Positions 12,201-22,607 of a DNA stretch of 64,000 bases are shown here, piece after piece (within the stretch, counting starts at the first letter, position 1; each line of letters starts with the position of its first letter). Location: contig JANATF010000005.1 of NCBI GenBank assembly GCA_029449245.1, positions 930,001-994,000 of the forward strand, given 5' to 3'. Under the pieces are notes generated by a model. It was not told where the DNA came from. It ran no database searches and worked only from the letters and a program-made list of their open reading frames with translations. Source of the DNA: Mortierella alpina. Its lineage: Eukaryota; Mortierellomycota; Mortierellomycetes; Mortierellales; Mortierellaceae. The translations under genes and the position numbers were made by a program.

Positions 12201-12570
12201 TTCGAAAACCGCTGGAGTTTGGCATGTCGACCGAGGACGCTTCTCTGGGCTTTGGGTTCTCCCATTTGGTTTGCTTCTTGCGGATGCGCTTGCTCTTCTT
12301 GGTGTTCTTGAGGCGATTTTCCCACAGATCTGCTTGCTTCCCATAGTTGTCAACGATATTGTTGCACACATCAATATCAGGCTGGGCCACACTACGGACG
12401 CACGCGCGTCTATGAGCCCTCTTGATTCGGGACAGTGCAGACTCTGCTTGGGCACACAGCTCCGCAATTTGAATCTCGTTGGTCGTCTCCGACGACAATT
12501 GGCCCAAGGACTTATTGGCAAGATACAGAGCATCTTGGGCTGAGAGGGAAGCTTTGAAAAGATTGCTCAT
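6273..12570 (-). CDS. NLR-like STAND protein: NACHT NTPase, pentapeptide bridge, WD40 repeats
   Basis: Two exons (12570-8846 and 8742-6273) joined across a 103-nt GT-AG intron give 2064 residues. The N-terminal ~690 residues are mostly helical, ARM-like in texture and of unknown class. Around 730 is a Walker A (GDSGAGKTT) and around 800 a Walker B-like LICDGYDES, marking a NACHT NTPase, followed by a helical region. Residues from about 1205 form pentapeptide A(D/N)L repeats (GADL, KADL, then DADL, GANM); the intron falls inside this block, which runs unbroken across the junction. About 15 WD40 units follow (YSPxG...ASxSxDKTVRLWD), enough for two propellers; one carries a minisatellite-encoded insert. 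Fungal NACHT-WD40 proteins act as non-self or stress sensors in the cytoplasm, with the WD repeats as ligand-binding part; that role here is inference from family architecture. Confidence 0.88.
6711..6840. repeat. 15-bp coding minisatellite inside a WD40 unit
   Basis: Eight full and one partial 15-bp units (consensus on plus strand near gcagtccttgtcgtg) encode, on the minus strand, consecutive five-residue units of the type CHDKD / GLDKN. They lie within the last WD40 repeat of the NACHT-WD40 protein, between its strand around AWVKND and the ESFLAAGSDD strand, so they form an elongated hydrophilic loop with Cys, His and Asp at regular spacing. The unit is a multiple of three bases, so copy number can change without breaking the frame. 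Confidence 0.9.
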
Positions 12571-13994
12571 GTCTTTTTCTTGTTATCCTTTTTCGATTCA
12601 GAACAGGAAAGTGAAGGCGAGTTAGGGTTCTGTGCATGATGCCCTCCACGCGATGTCCCGTACATTCGTACTTACTCGAGATAGGCGAGACGTCTCACAC
12701 AAGGAGGGGGTGTGCAGTACTAGGCTTGTAACTATCACAGAGAGACCTGTAGGCGACATTATGCAAAAAAAAAAAAGCAATGGTTAACAGCTGCACATGA
12801 TCTTCTTGTTCACACGAAGGAAGTGGAGAGGAAAGATTCTCACCTTAGTTCGTGATCCGCTTTGCTTCTGTGCCTCTTGTCTCACTGTCGAATGGCCCAA
12901 GCTGACTGTTTCTCCTTCTGGACTCTAATAGTGATGCCCATTCGTAACACGAGCAATGTGTTAGACATTACGCTTGCAATATACATGCATCGTCTGACAC
13001 TCGGATCTTTGGGATAGGACATACTCTTCCGTGATACTTGGTGCGCGGCTTTCCTTGCAGTAAGTCGATAAAATGATCACAATCACGTCGCTTATGAGTC
13101 GTGTTCGATTTTGGATCCTTGTCAGCTCCGTCTGATAGTGGTGTCTATTAACATGGAGTGAACATCAATGCATGTATCTCCAAGTGGGTTGTCTCTGGTT
13201 CATTAAAGCACTCGGTTACCTTGTCTTGCCTTAATGAGTTAATGGTGCAGCGGGTGAGATGTGATCTGAAAAAAGAAGAAGAGGGTAAAGCGGGAAAAAA
13301 GTGGGAGATAAAATACTTCTTACACCCACGCCCCAAAACCAAAGAAGATAAAAAAAAACTTGATCGATGTGCATGCACAAAAGCATGGTTGAGCATTTTC
13401 AGAGGTGGGCTTTTTCCGTCAGACTTCAGATGCAGTGTTGAGCCACAAGGGTGGGATCTGCCCAACTGGTTCCTCGGCATAGGGGGTCCTGCATGGATGG
13501 CGAATGCATTGCCTTCAACCCAAGGGAGAACAACAACAGCTTCAGATCATGTACCGCCCGCCGTACATGCATCGAGGTCTGTGGGAGGTGCACTGTGCTT
13601 TCTTCCATACTCCTGGACAGAAAGGCTGACAATGAAGGCACTGTGCTGCATATTTGTGGTTTCCTGCAGTCGATGTAACCGTTTCATTCCGCAAAAGATC
13701 TTTGCGGGACGGTATTATATCTGGTAAAAAAAAAGAGCAATAATAAAATTGCACTGAATTCTTGTACCAAACACAGGGGTCGATACACTCATCTCATAAG
13801 GCTGTTTCTCTCCATCTCCGTGTTCTTTAGACTTTTGATTTTCTTGTTTTCTTCTTTGCCGACCACGCAGAAAAAAAGAACAACGACCGGGACAGGACTG
13901 TGCAGGGCATCACACAAATACGGCTGAAAGGAAAACGAAGCTAAAGGGCGTTTGTTTTGTTCCATTGCTATGCAGGCCGTGCCAATACCGTGGC
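12571..13994. other. Intergenic region upstream of the NACHT-WD40 gene
   Basis: About 1.4 kb between the NACHT-WD40 start codon and the stop codon of the M28 peptidase, which point the same way. It holds the 5' flank of the former and the 3' flank of the latter. Short A runs occur at 12765-12776 and 13726-13734. Open frames near 13158-13727 are compositionally erratic and lack domain or splice support, so I call no gene. Confidence 0.5.
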
Positions 13995-16978
13995 TCACAA
14001 CAAAAAATGGCTAACTGTTGCTCCAAAATAAGTGAGTGTAACCCAGTTGGGCCGCGTCTTCAGGATCTTGCGCATCACTCCGATATCTCCGCTGCCGATT
14101 AACTCCCTTTCCTCGTCCTTGCCAAACCCCTCCGTCTCCATTGCAGTCAATTCAATCATCAACCGATCGTCTGGACCCGAGGCGCGGTACATCAGGTCAA
14201 GGCGCCATCCATCGCTGACATAACCGCCTACATGTCGAATCACATAGTGTGAAGGATACGGGAATGGTTCCGAGGAAGAGAGCGACCATGAGACGAGTTC
14301 AGTGTCGAAACTGGCAACGGTCCATATATAGTTGGGATGCGTGCACAGCACCGTCAGCTTTCGTAATCCAGTTTTGATGTCATAGGACACGTTCTCGGCG
14401 ATCAACCTTGGTGCCTCCCGAACAAAATCTGTTAGGGGCTGAAGGGTATTGGCAATGGTGTGGTTTTTTGTCTGGGCCTTGATGTAGGGCGTGGTATCGA
14501 GAACATATGAATCCAAGAACTGGGAGAACGGGTAGATCGAGTTCCAGTCGCCCGGGTTCTCCAGTCCACTCTTGAATGTAGCCTTGGTGTCGAGGAGGGA
14601 CTCGACATCGTTTACGTAGCCGCTGATGGGGCCGGCATCCGCATGGGCCACGTAGAGCACAGACTCGCCCGATGTCATGTTACGAAGGTGCTGCACAAAG
14701 ACCCTCTTGGGATGGAGCTCGTCGTACGGGTACATGACCGCCGATGAGATCAGGACAAGGATGACATGAGCCATGAAGAGGCCAAGAACAATTTTCTTGA
14801 GGGCAGCGCGACCAAAGCGGTGAGAGAAGGCCAGTATTGGGGGGCAAAAGACAAACGTGACAAAACCCGACATAGTCGCAACAATCTGGTCCACAGGGGC
14901 GTCAACACCAATACGGCCTGTGAGCGGGATGAACATGTCAAGGAGACTGAAGCATACAAAAGAGGTGTAGGCTGTGGGTAGTAGCGAGGATACAAAGTAG
15001 GTTGCAAAATCTACACGCGACACCTCTAATCCGTCCCTCACTTGTTGAGCGGATCTCTTTTGGTTGAAGATCAACGCAGCAGTAAGACAGACCACAAAGA
15101 GGGCGAAGACGTAGCTGCTGGCAAGACCGGCGCAGGAGGCTACACCGAGCATGGACGTGAAGAAGAGCTGAAGACCTGAGAGTGTGCTCAACTCGTTCGC
15201 ACCCATGCTGGCTTTCTTGTCATGGAACAGGTACTGAACGCCAAACATGCCCACAAGAGCCACTGGTCCAAAGAGGAGCATCGACAGCCACTCGTGTGAG
15301 AACCATTGCATGGGCGTTCCAAGGGCTTGTAACAGCACGACAGAAAGGTTAGGGAGCAACAGCGCCGCTACAAACGACAGCAAGATCGAAAAACTGCTAC
15401 GAACTGTCGGGCGTGAGGACCGTGTGATTATGGTGAATAAAGCCACGCCTCCAATAAGGATATGAGAGCGCATGGCGGTCGTCCAGGAGTACGAGACAAA
15501 GAACAGTCCAAAGATGTCAAAGAACACCACGCTTGAGGTCCTCTCCAGATTGACCAAGTTGGCCTCTTCAGTAAGATAGGTCGCAAGGGCCAAGGCATTC
15601 TCACCCATGTGCTGCGGTAGGCCTGCTTCCATGAACTCGTCAAGGTCGAGATGAGTGTGGTAGAGATAGCTGTTCTTGTAGACCGCCATATCTAGACCGG
15701 TCAGGTTGCCATGCTCGACAAACTGGCGAAAGTCTGTGTCTGAGAGAATTAGACCCGTTGCAAAGAGATCGTTTGCAAGAACGGTGCCATGCGGGTAGGG
15801 CACTTTTCTGTACGCATCGATCATCTCGCGCGAATTGGCTTGAAAGAGGATCTCTGGACCGCTGGTACCGCAGGCTTCAAGGTTCACGACAGCTCGAACA
15901 CTATCTTTGAGCTCATGAGCCGTGATGAATGAATGCGAGGCGTCCTGTAGCGATTCTTCACCTCCGTTAAACACTATTGAGGTATCGTCAATAGTGAGGT
16001 GGCAGAAGTCCAAGTCAGGATTATTGCGCATATTTCGCTTTCGAGGAGCTTGGCAAACGGGAACAGGGCTCGCAATACTTACAAAAGATAACACTGTTCT
16101 TTTTAGGGGCTGGACGACGAGACATAATGCGAATGATTTCCATCATGACACCACACCCGAGCGCGTCGTCGACTGCTCCGGGGCTGCCCAGAGTCGTATC
16201 GTAGTGAGCATTGAGCAGAACCGCGTTCTGGTCACACTCAGGCCCACAGGACAAGCGCACGATTATGTTGGTCATGTTGGTATACATCTTCATAACCACT
16301 ATATATGGGCGAAAAGTCGAATGCGACAATCGAGTTATCAATCCATGTCATTGACGCTCTCCGTCTGTTTGTTATCGAAAGTAACGACTTGCCTTTAGAC
16401 ATAAAGTCGAACCGATGGGATCCATCCCCAACCTGAACCCACATGTCAAAGTTGGGTAACGCCTGGGCATGTCTTAGTCCTTCGAGTTTTGCCTCGTCTT
16501 TCAAGGCCGTGAGCTCTCTGATGAGGTAGTTCTTGGTTTCCAGTTCCTGTTCCGTGCCCACGACACGGTAGCCAATGTCCTTGGTCATGTACCTCACAAC
16601 CCGACGCACATTCTCTTCAGAGAACTGGGGCTTGCCTGAAACCGGATCCGTACCCTCGTAAACGGCGGTGGGGAGAGTGTAGTGGAGCCTGTACATCACC
16701 GTGACAATGAGTGCGAGAAAGCCAAGGAGGAGGCTCCATGCCACGAGGATGGCCTTGAGGTTGGAGAAGGAGGAGGAGCGAGTTTTGCTCCTGCCGCCTC
16801 CCACATTGGCTTTGACGCCTTTGGCACTGCTCCGATCAGCATAGACGTTGAAGGGAGAGCGGATCGCGGCATCTACTAAGCGCTCTGGGGAGAAGAGCGA
16901 GGCCTGGGGAAGGGGTGGTTCGTCATCATCAAAAGGGTTTGTGAAGTGGCGTTGCTTGAGAGCACTAAGGGTCTCCAT
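13995..16978 (-). CDS. Vacuolar membrane M28 metallopeptidase (Pff1/ERMP1-like)
   Basis: Three exons (16978-16393, 16298-16083, 15973-13995) give 926 residues, the usual size of the fungal vacuolar membrane protease family. A short N-terminal cytosolic tail precedes a membrane anchor at about residues 77-98. The M28 zinc site is clear: AHYD (His227, Asp229), AVDD (Asp239/240), NGGEE (Glu273/274), the NLEACGTSG strand and a later YHTHLD. The C-terminal half has several hydrophobic membrane segments and a lumenal C-terminal domain. Family knowledge places such enzymes in the vacuole or ER membrane as aminopeptidase-type hydrolases; the exact substrate is unknown. The first intron begins with GC rather than GT (GCAAGT...TATAG), and only this splice restores the conserved SKVVMKMYTNMTN stretch. 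Confidence 0.9.
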
Positions 16979-17972
16979 TCGGGAGTAAGTACGGGTGCTC
17001 TTAGTGTGAAAAAGGTCGGAGGTGTCTAAAAGTCAAGTCTAAAAGAGTATCTATATTGCTCCTGAGCAGTTCATAAACGACGCTTGAGTAGAGTCTTAAA
17101 AAAGGGTGTACGATGGGCTTGCTTGTAGGGTTAATGAAGAAGCACTTGGTGGATCCACGCGGCTATAGCATGAGCAATTTATCTTGCTCGAGAGCTAGCG
17201 CTGGTGGTTAGCAAGACAAGGGCGAGGAATGGAGGGGCAAAGAAGAAAGTGAGGAAGAAGCGAAGAAACAACGACGAAGGCCCTCTTATTCCACAGTGAG
17301 TTCTGAAAAGGTACACACACATGGTTCGCTGTCTCTGGTGAAATCACGCCGAGAAAGAGCAGCAGGCCCTGGTCGTTCCTCTCTCACTACCAAACACACC
17401 CACACATACTCTCCTCGTCCTCTGCAACAGATTTCCAGCACGGCCGCACTTTGAACGAGCTGATCCAAATCAACCGGACAGTGTTGATCAAACAAAAAGG
17501 GTAGCGTTTCGGTGTTCTAGGACGGCTCATGGGGGCAGAGGACAGCACGACACAGACAGCATGTGCTCAAGTAATGATGTCCTCCGCCCCTATCCAAACT
17601 CAGTATCAACCGTGCAAGTGCATTGACCACATGGACAGCTTTCACTATACCTCGATGATCACATTTGTTTGCGGTTTACTACCCCCGTGTGTCCGTGGTT
17701 CGCATGTTTGAGTGCTCAATTTGTTTGTCGAACAAGATCTTGCGCACTGGCAAAGGGTTGTTTATTCGCATAACAGAGTTGTCAGACTCGTGTGCCTCGG
17801 TGAAAACCATTGCTTCGGATGTATGCCATCGTGCTGTTGGTCACTTGTCAGTGAAAATTTGACGTTGGTCAGAAGATTTCAGGGGTAAACTTTTTATAGG
17901 GCAAACCAAAAATGTCACTGCAGCAAGTGCAGTCGCTGTCATCAAGAGTTCAATTCGCTATAGCCTACATCT
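16979..17972. other. Intergenic region upstream of the M28 peptidase gene
   Basis: About 1 kb serving as 5' flank of the M28 gene and 3' flank of coilin. Purine-rich near 17220-17280 on the plus strand (pyrimidine-rich in the direction of the M28 gene). No open frame with support; nothing else recognised. Confidence 0.5.
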
Positions 17973-20194
17973 TTATTTTTTGGCTACCATACGGCAGTCG
18001 GCGAGGCTCAGAAGATCGAGCAACACGATTCCACGTTCGGCGCGTTTGAACTCTTCTTCGTTGTAGATATCAAACTTGCCTAGTACCGGCTGACCTTCCT
18101 CATCAAGCGTCGCTGTCGTTCTGAACCTGCGAGCCAGCTGGACTTCTGCCGAGCACTCTCCCTGGAAGATCTTTAGCACCTTTGCCTCCTAGAGAGAGGG
18201 ATGCCATTGCAGTCAATATCCTGGAGTGCTCCAACTGTCATTATCCATTGTCATTCACAACAAGAACCTGATGCAATGAGGAGTGTTCGTACCTTGAAAT
18301 CTGAGATAATGGGATTGTAATCTGCACCCAATTCCAATGTCTAACATGTGCAGGAAGAGATTAGAAACTGGAGTCAAGTAACACATACCGTTGCCTTTTC
18401 AATGCACCTGCCGATCCTTACCTTGTAACCAATCACATTGCCGATCTCGAGAGACAGCGCTTCCAGCTTTGAGAGCCCTTCGTAGTCCCTCAGTGGTGCA
18501 TCAAAGTCGTCTGCGTCCTCTTTTTGTCCGTTGATAGTTGTTACCTGTGCTTCTTCACTCTCCTTAACAGTGCTTGCCGCAGGAGTGCTCTTTGCTGCAT
18601 CGATATTCCGTCCCTTACTGCTCGACCGAGTGACCCTCTGAACCGGCACTGAATTCCGTTTCTTGCTCATTGAATCTTTATCCTCCAGCTCGATAGTGGT
18701 CATAACAACCTTAGGCGATTTTGATGGCGAGGGCTTTACAACAACAGGGGATGGTGCTGCTATACTCTGGTGCTGAGATGCCTGTGGACGAGGCCGCTGC
18801 TTGTCAGCTTCAGACGCGCTACCATCGAAAGGCGTATGATCGAGCTGAATTCAGTAAGAAAGAGTGTTAAGAGAGTTAAGGTCATTTTCGCTAGCGCACA
18901 CATCTGGGAAATGCTATCCTGACACTTACATCCTTGCCATCCTTAATGGCCTCATCCAAACGCGCCAATACTTCCTTCTTTCTTTGCAATTTCCGGCGAT
19001 TGTTCCTCAACTTTGTTTGCAGAGATCCTCTACCTGGCGGCACCTTCGTATTTGCTCCTGAAGCATCGCCGTCCGAGTCTGAATCAGATTCAGAGTCTTG
19101 AGGATCCTTGCGAGTGCTACCTTCGTCGTCGCTGCTGCTGCTACTGCTGTCCGAGTCGCTCGAGTCACTGCTGTCCGAATCACTGCTGTCCGAATCACTG
19201 CTGTCTGACGAGCTCGATGAAGAAATGTTTGCTGAAACCTTAGCCGTCTGGGCCACAACTTTGGAGGTGTTTACCTCAGCTCCCGCAACATTAGTCTGCT
19301 TTGCTAGCTTGGAGAAGGGCTTGAGCCCTTTCTGGAGTTCTGGTGTTTTGTTCTGTGCCTGCAATTTAGTCGTGGGGTTGCCGCCTTTCTTTGCTTTCCC
19401 TGATATAGCGATTGAGGTCGACTTCACGGAGTCATTGATCTTTTTCGATGCTTGGTCGGTTTTCTGTTTCTGAGCACCCTTTTTCCTTTCGGGTGATTTC
19501 TCCTTGACGTTGCTGTTGTTCTGCTTGCTGCCACTCTTCTTTGCATTCTGATTATTGCTGCTGGTAGTAGCGTTGCCCCCAGTGCTCTTGTTGAGGTGCT
19601 GTCCTTCACTGGGCTGTTTTTCGGTTTGTCGCTTTGCTGGAGTCTGCGCTGTTTGCTTTGCTTTGTTTTGATTCCTATATTTCCTCCGCCTCTTCGCCAA
19701 GGGTACGAGGGCTGATTCGGGTTCCTCTCTTGAGCGCTTGCCGCCTAAATTGTAGAGACAGCAGTGAGTTTTCTATGGTTCGACTCTCAGATCCACAATG
19801 ATTTACTTCGGAGTACGTATATCAGACCTACCGACAGCAGGAAGCGATCGTGGAGGCAGATGATCGTGCTTTTTCCTTATCATAACCCTAGTAAGTTTAA
19901 TTGCGGCATTATGGTGAGTGTGCGGCCCAAGCGACCCTAATAAACGATCGTGCACGATGATATAACGAGCACTTACTGCAACAAATCGCCTTCCTTAATG
20001 GATCCTGCAATAGAGGACGCGGGTAATAGGAAGAACCCATCCAGATCCAAGCGCGTGGTCTTGCACACCTTGTTCAGCTCAAACCCCTTCCTGATTGCCT
20101 TTTGGAGGTCATGGACTGTCGAGCAGGAGGCTGGAATCTCGTACCAGCACCTGTAAGGCGGCAGGGGGTCCTCGAAAGTCAGCTTGATGCGCAT
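17973..20194 (-). CDS. COIL: Coilin-like Cajal body protein
   Basis: Six exons (20194-19977, 19887-19832, 19744-18930, 18844-18422, 18340-18293, 18188-17973), all in phase, encode 591 residues. The first about 80 residues match the coilin N-terminal ubiquitin-like fold (MRIKLTFEDPLPP, later FFLLPASSI and an acidic DLLQV end). The middle is low-complexity: basic KRRRK, Lys/Gln/Asn-rich, then a long Ser/Asp tract, then a GRG and coiled basic segment. The C-terminal about 150 residues (from YEGLSKLEALSLEIGNVIGYK through FDIYNEEEFKR) resemble the coilin Tudor-like domain. Coilin scaffolds nuclear Cajal bodies and handles snRNP maturation. Ascomycete yeasts generally lack it, so its presence supports an early-diverging fungus. 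It lies head to head with RBM22. Confidence 0.82.
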
Positions 20195-20428
20195 GGCGGG
20201 AGTGTGGAAGAAGGGCCTGGATTCAATTAGTCAGCAGCAAGCGACCGGCGTTGTTGAGTGTTGATGAGTGTTGCGGGAGCTATGAGCGATCAAGACAATC
20301 CCAAGCCACCTCGACCAGATGCGCTTCTTTTCGCAGCACGATCTCCTTACCAAGTCAGCGCCTTCCTTACTTCTTCACCTTCTCCTGTCCTCCTTGTCTC
20401 TCCATCCAGCCGCCGACATCGACCCGCC
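20195..20428. promoter_or_regulatory. Shared divergent promoter of coilin and RBM22/Ecm2 genes
   Basis: Only 234 bp separate the two start codons on opposite strands, so both core promoters and 5' UTRs must fit here. The RBM22 side is pyrimidine-rich just before the ATG (20360-20410), the usual texture around fungal transcription starts. No named factor site is recognised. Confidence 0.6.
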
Positions 20429-21907
20429 ATGGCACAGATCAAGTCAGACCCAAACAAAGTCTCGTGGGAGGAATCGGTAAGCAATTGCACAGTTGTTCTT
20501 CTTGACTCCGCCTTTTCAACTCTACTTGTGCCACTAACTATGCATACAACCTCATGTTTCTATACAACCCATTAGGAGTTTCCTATTCTCTGCGAGACAT
20601 GCCTCGGAGACAATCCTTACCTCCGCATGGTATGCTGAAAACCAATTTAGTCAGTTGTTTGCGTGCCAAACAAGCATGGACAATTGCAGGGATGGAATCA
20701 TTAACTGTGTTGTCTGTTGGCTGGAATTAGACCAAGCAATCTCAAGCAAAGGAATGCAAGGTCTGCACCAGACCGTTCACCGTGTTCCGATGGTGTCCAG
20801 GAGTTGGCATGCGCTTCAAGAAGACCGAGATCTGCCAGACTTGCTCAAAAGTCAAGAATGTCTGCCAAACCTGTCTACTGGATCTCGAATTCGGCCTGCC
20901 AGTCCAAGTGAGAGACTCAGCTCTCGGCATGGAAGATAATGCTCCTCGATCCGACGTCAACAAGGAATACTTTGCACAGAACATGGATGCACACGTAGGT
21001 CTTTTTTCATTTGCCTGTACTCAGGCTCGCGGGCCATGCTGCCGCAGGAGTTGTGTCTGAAGAGGCTCATTTTTTCTCGATTTTATTTTTGAACTCGCCA
21101 GTTTCAAGACAGCGAAAATGGACTCGGATCAGGAGGGTTTGGAAAGGCAGAGTCGGCAGGACGGGAGATGCTCAAGAAACTTCAGAGGAAGGAGCCGTAC
21201 TACAAGCGCAACAGGCAACATATTTGTTCGTTCTTTGTCAAAGGCAACTGTACTCGCGGTGCAGAATGTCCTTATCGCCACGAGATGCCTCAGGAGGGGG
21301 AGCTGGCCAACCAGAATATCAAGGATCGCTACTACGGAACGAATGACCCTGTGGCTCGCAAGATGCTGTCAGGACCAAGGGCTGGAGGTGCAGCACGGCA
21401 GGTCGCCCCACCAGAGGACAAGTCTGTGGTAAGGCACCTATTACTCATGGTGCCTATAGAGTATTGCAAATCATTGATTACTAATCGCACCGCTGATTGC
21501 AATTGTTATTTTAGACCTCATTGTTTGTCACGGGTGTCACGGAGGAGATCACGGAACCCGATGTCAGAGGATTCTTTTACGCCTTTGGGGAGATCAAGTC
21601 AGTTGTTGTCGTTCACAAATCCAAGTGCGCCTTTGTGAACTTTACCACTAGAGCTGCAGCAGAGTTGGCATTTGAGAAGGCCGGTGGTGGAATAAACCTC
21701 CAAGGACAGCCCCTGAGAGTTTCTTGGGCCAGATCGCGGCCTGTCGGAGCCAGAAGTGAACAGAAAGGTGGCGAAGCCGAGCCCACACCAGGAGCAGTCA
21801 TGTCTGCGCTGCAGTCTGGACCCCCTCCCCCACCTGGCAGTTCCTCGAGCATTGCTTATCCTAGCCAGGATCCCACGTATCAAGGATCCACCAGCAAACA
21901 CAGGTAG
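20429..21907 (+). CDS. ECM2: Pre-mRNA splicing factor RBM22/Ecm2 (Slt11, Cwf5)
   Basis: Five exons (20429-20476, 20576-20629, 20731-20994, 21102-21428, 21515-21907) give 361 residues, close to yeast Ecm2 and fission-yeast Cwf5. The N-terminus has the family's Cys-rich zinc-binding region ([37 protein letters not shown]). A CCCH zinc finger follows at Cys164, Cys172, Cys178, His182 (C-x7-C-x5-C-x3-H), then an RRM at about 233-305 with RNP2 LFVTGV and RNP1 CAFVNFTT. The C-terminus is Pro/Ser-rich. The protein is a component of the activated spliceosome contacting U6 snRNA and intron. The start is chosen because [16 protein letters not shown] joins EFPILCETC exactly as in the family; an upstream in-frame ATG at 20258 would add unrelated sequence. 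Confidence 0.95.
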
Positions 21908-22607
21908 AGCGTGCTCTCTACCATACTTATCGCCCATAAATATTTCCGCCCACTATGTATTCTTTAAATAATGCACATACACATCGCATCTCACACCTAG
22001 AGCTAAGCTGTGTCAAAAAACGCTTGACAAGAAAGGTGGCATGCAGCTGTACCATTTATGCGCTTCTCCCGCCTGGCAGGAAAAAGCGTTTTGGTGCCTG
22101 GATTTTCTTTGTCTCACTCGAACCTTGATTCCCGTCCCGATTTTTTTTTCTGGTGAGCATTTGTCTGTTTGAAATTTTGCGAGCTTGTCTGGCTGTGCCA
22201 TGTCCATCCACCCGCTCATGTAAGGCCAATTGTGTATGTGCCTTCACATACCAGAGTGAGTCGTATTTTCCAGTGTACCTTCCCAACATCTTGACTCGAG
22301 CGACTTATTTTTTGTTTTCCCACTACACCTTTCTGCTTCTCATCTCCCCTTTTATTTCACTCGGACCTCCTCTCCTTCCCAATCCCTTTCATCCTTTTCA
22401 TATCGCAACGCCCTTGTGCTCACAGCCGGACCAACACAAATTCCTAGCCAGCGTGCTTCTTCACTCACCCCTCGAGAATCTCTCCTCACTTACAACAGCT
22501 TATCGCACCCTTCTACGTCGTCTTCAATTCACCCAGGCTCGTTCCTCCCAACCTACCCCTTTATCTTTTTCTGTCAAGCTTTGTGCGGACTGACTTTTGG
22601 TTTGGCC
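21908..22607. other. Intergenic region with pyrimidine-rich leader of the exchanger gene
   Basis: The first part is 3' flank of RBM22. From about 22310 to 22600 the plus strand is strongly C/T-rich, as in fungal promoters and 5' UTRs, and leads into the exchanger ATG at 22608. An in-frame upstream ATG at 22416 exists, but the extra residues look like translated UTR. Confidence 0.5.

Noticed and set aside
13158-13727. 189-codon open frame on the plus strand
   Set aside because: Erratic composition, no domain, no splice partners, and it lies in flanking DNA between two minus-strand genes.
19101-19215. Tandem Ser/Asp codon repeat considered as a separate minisatellite feature
   Set aside because: Irregular period and explained by the acidic serine tract of coilin.
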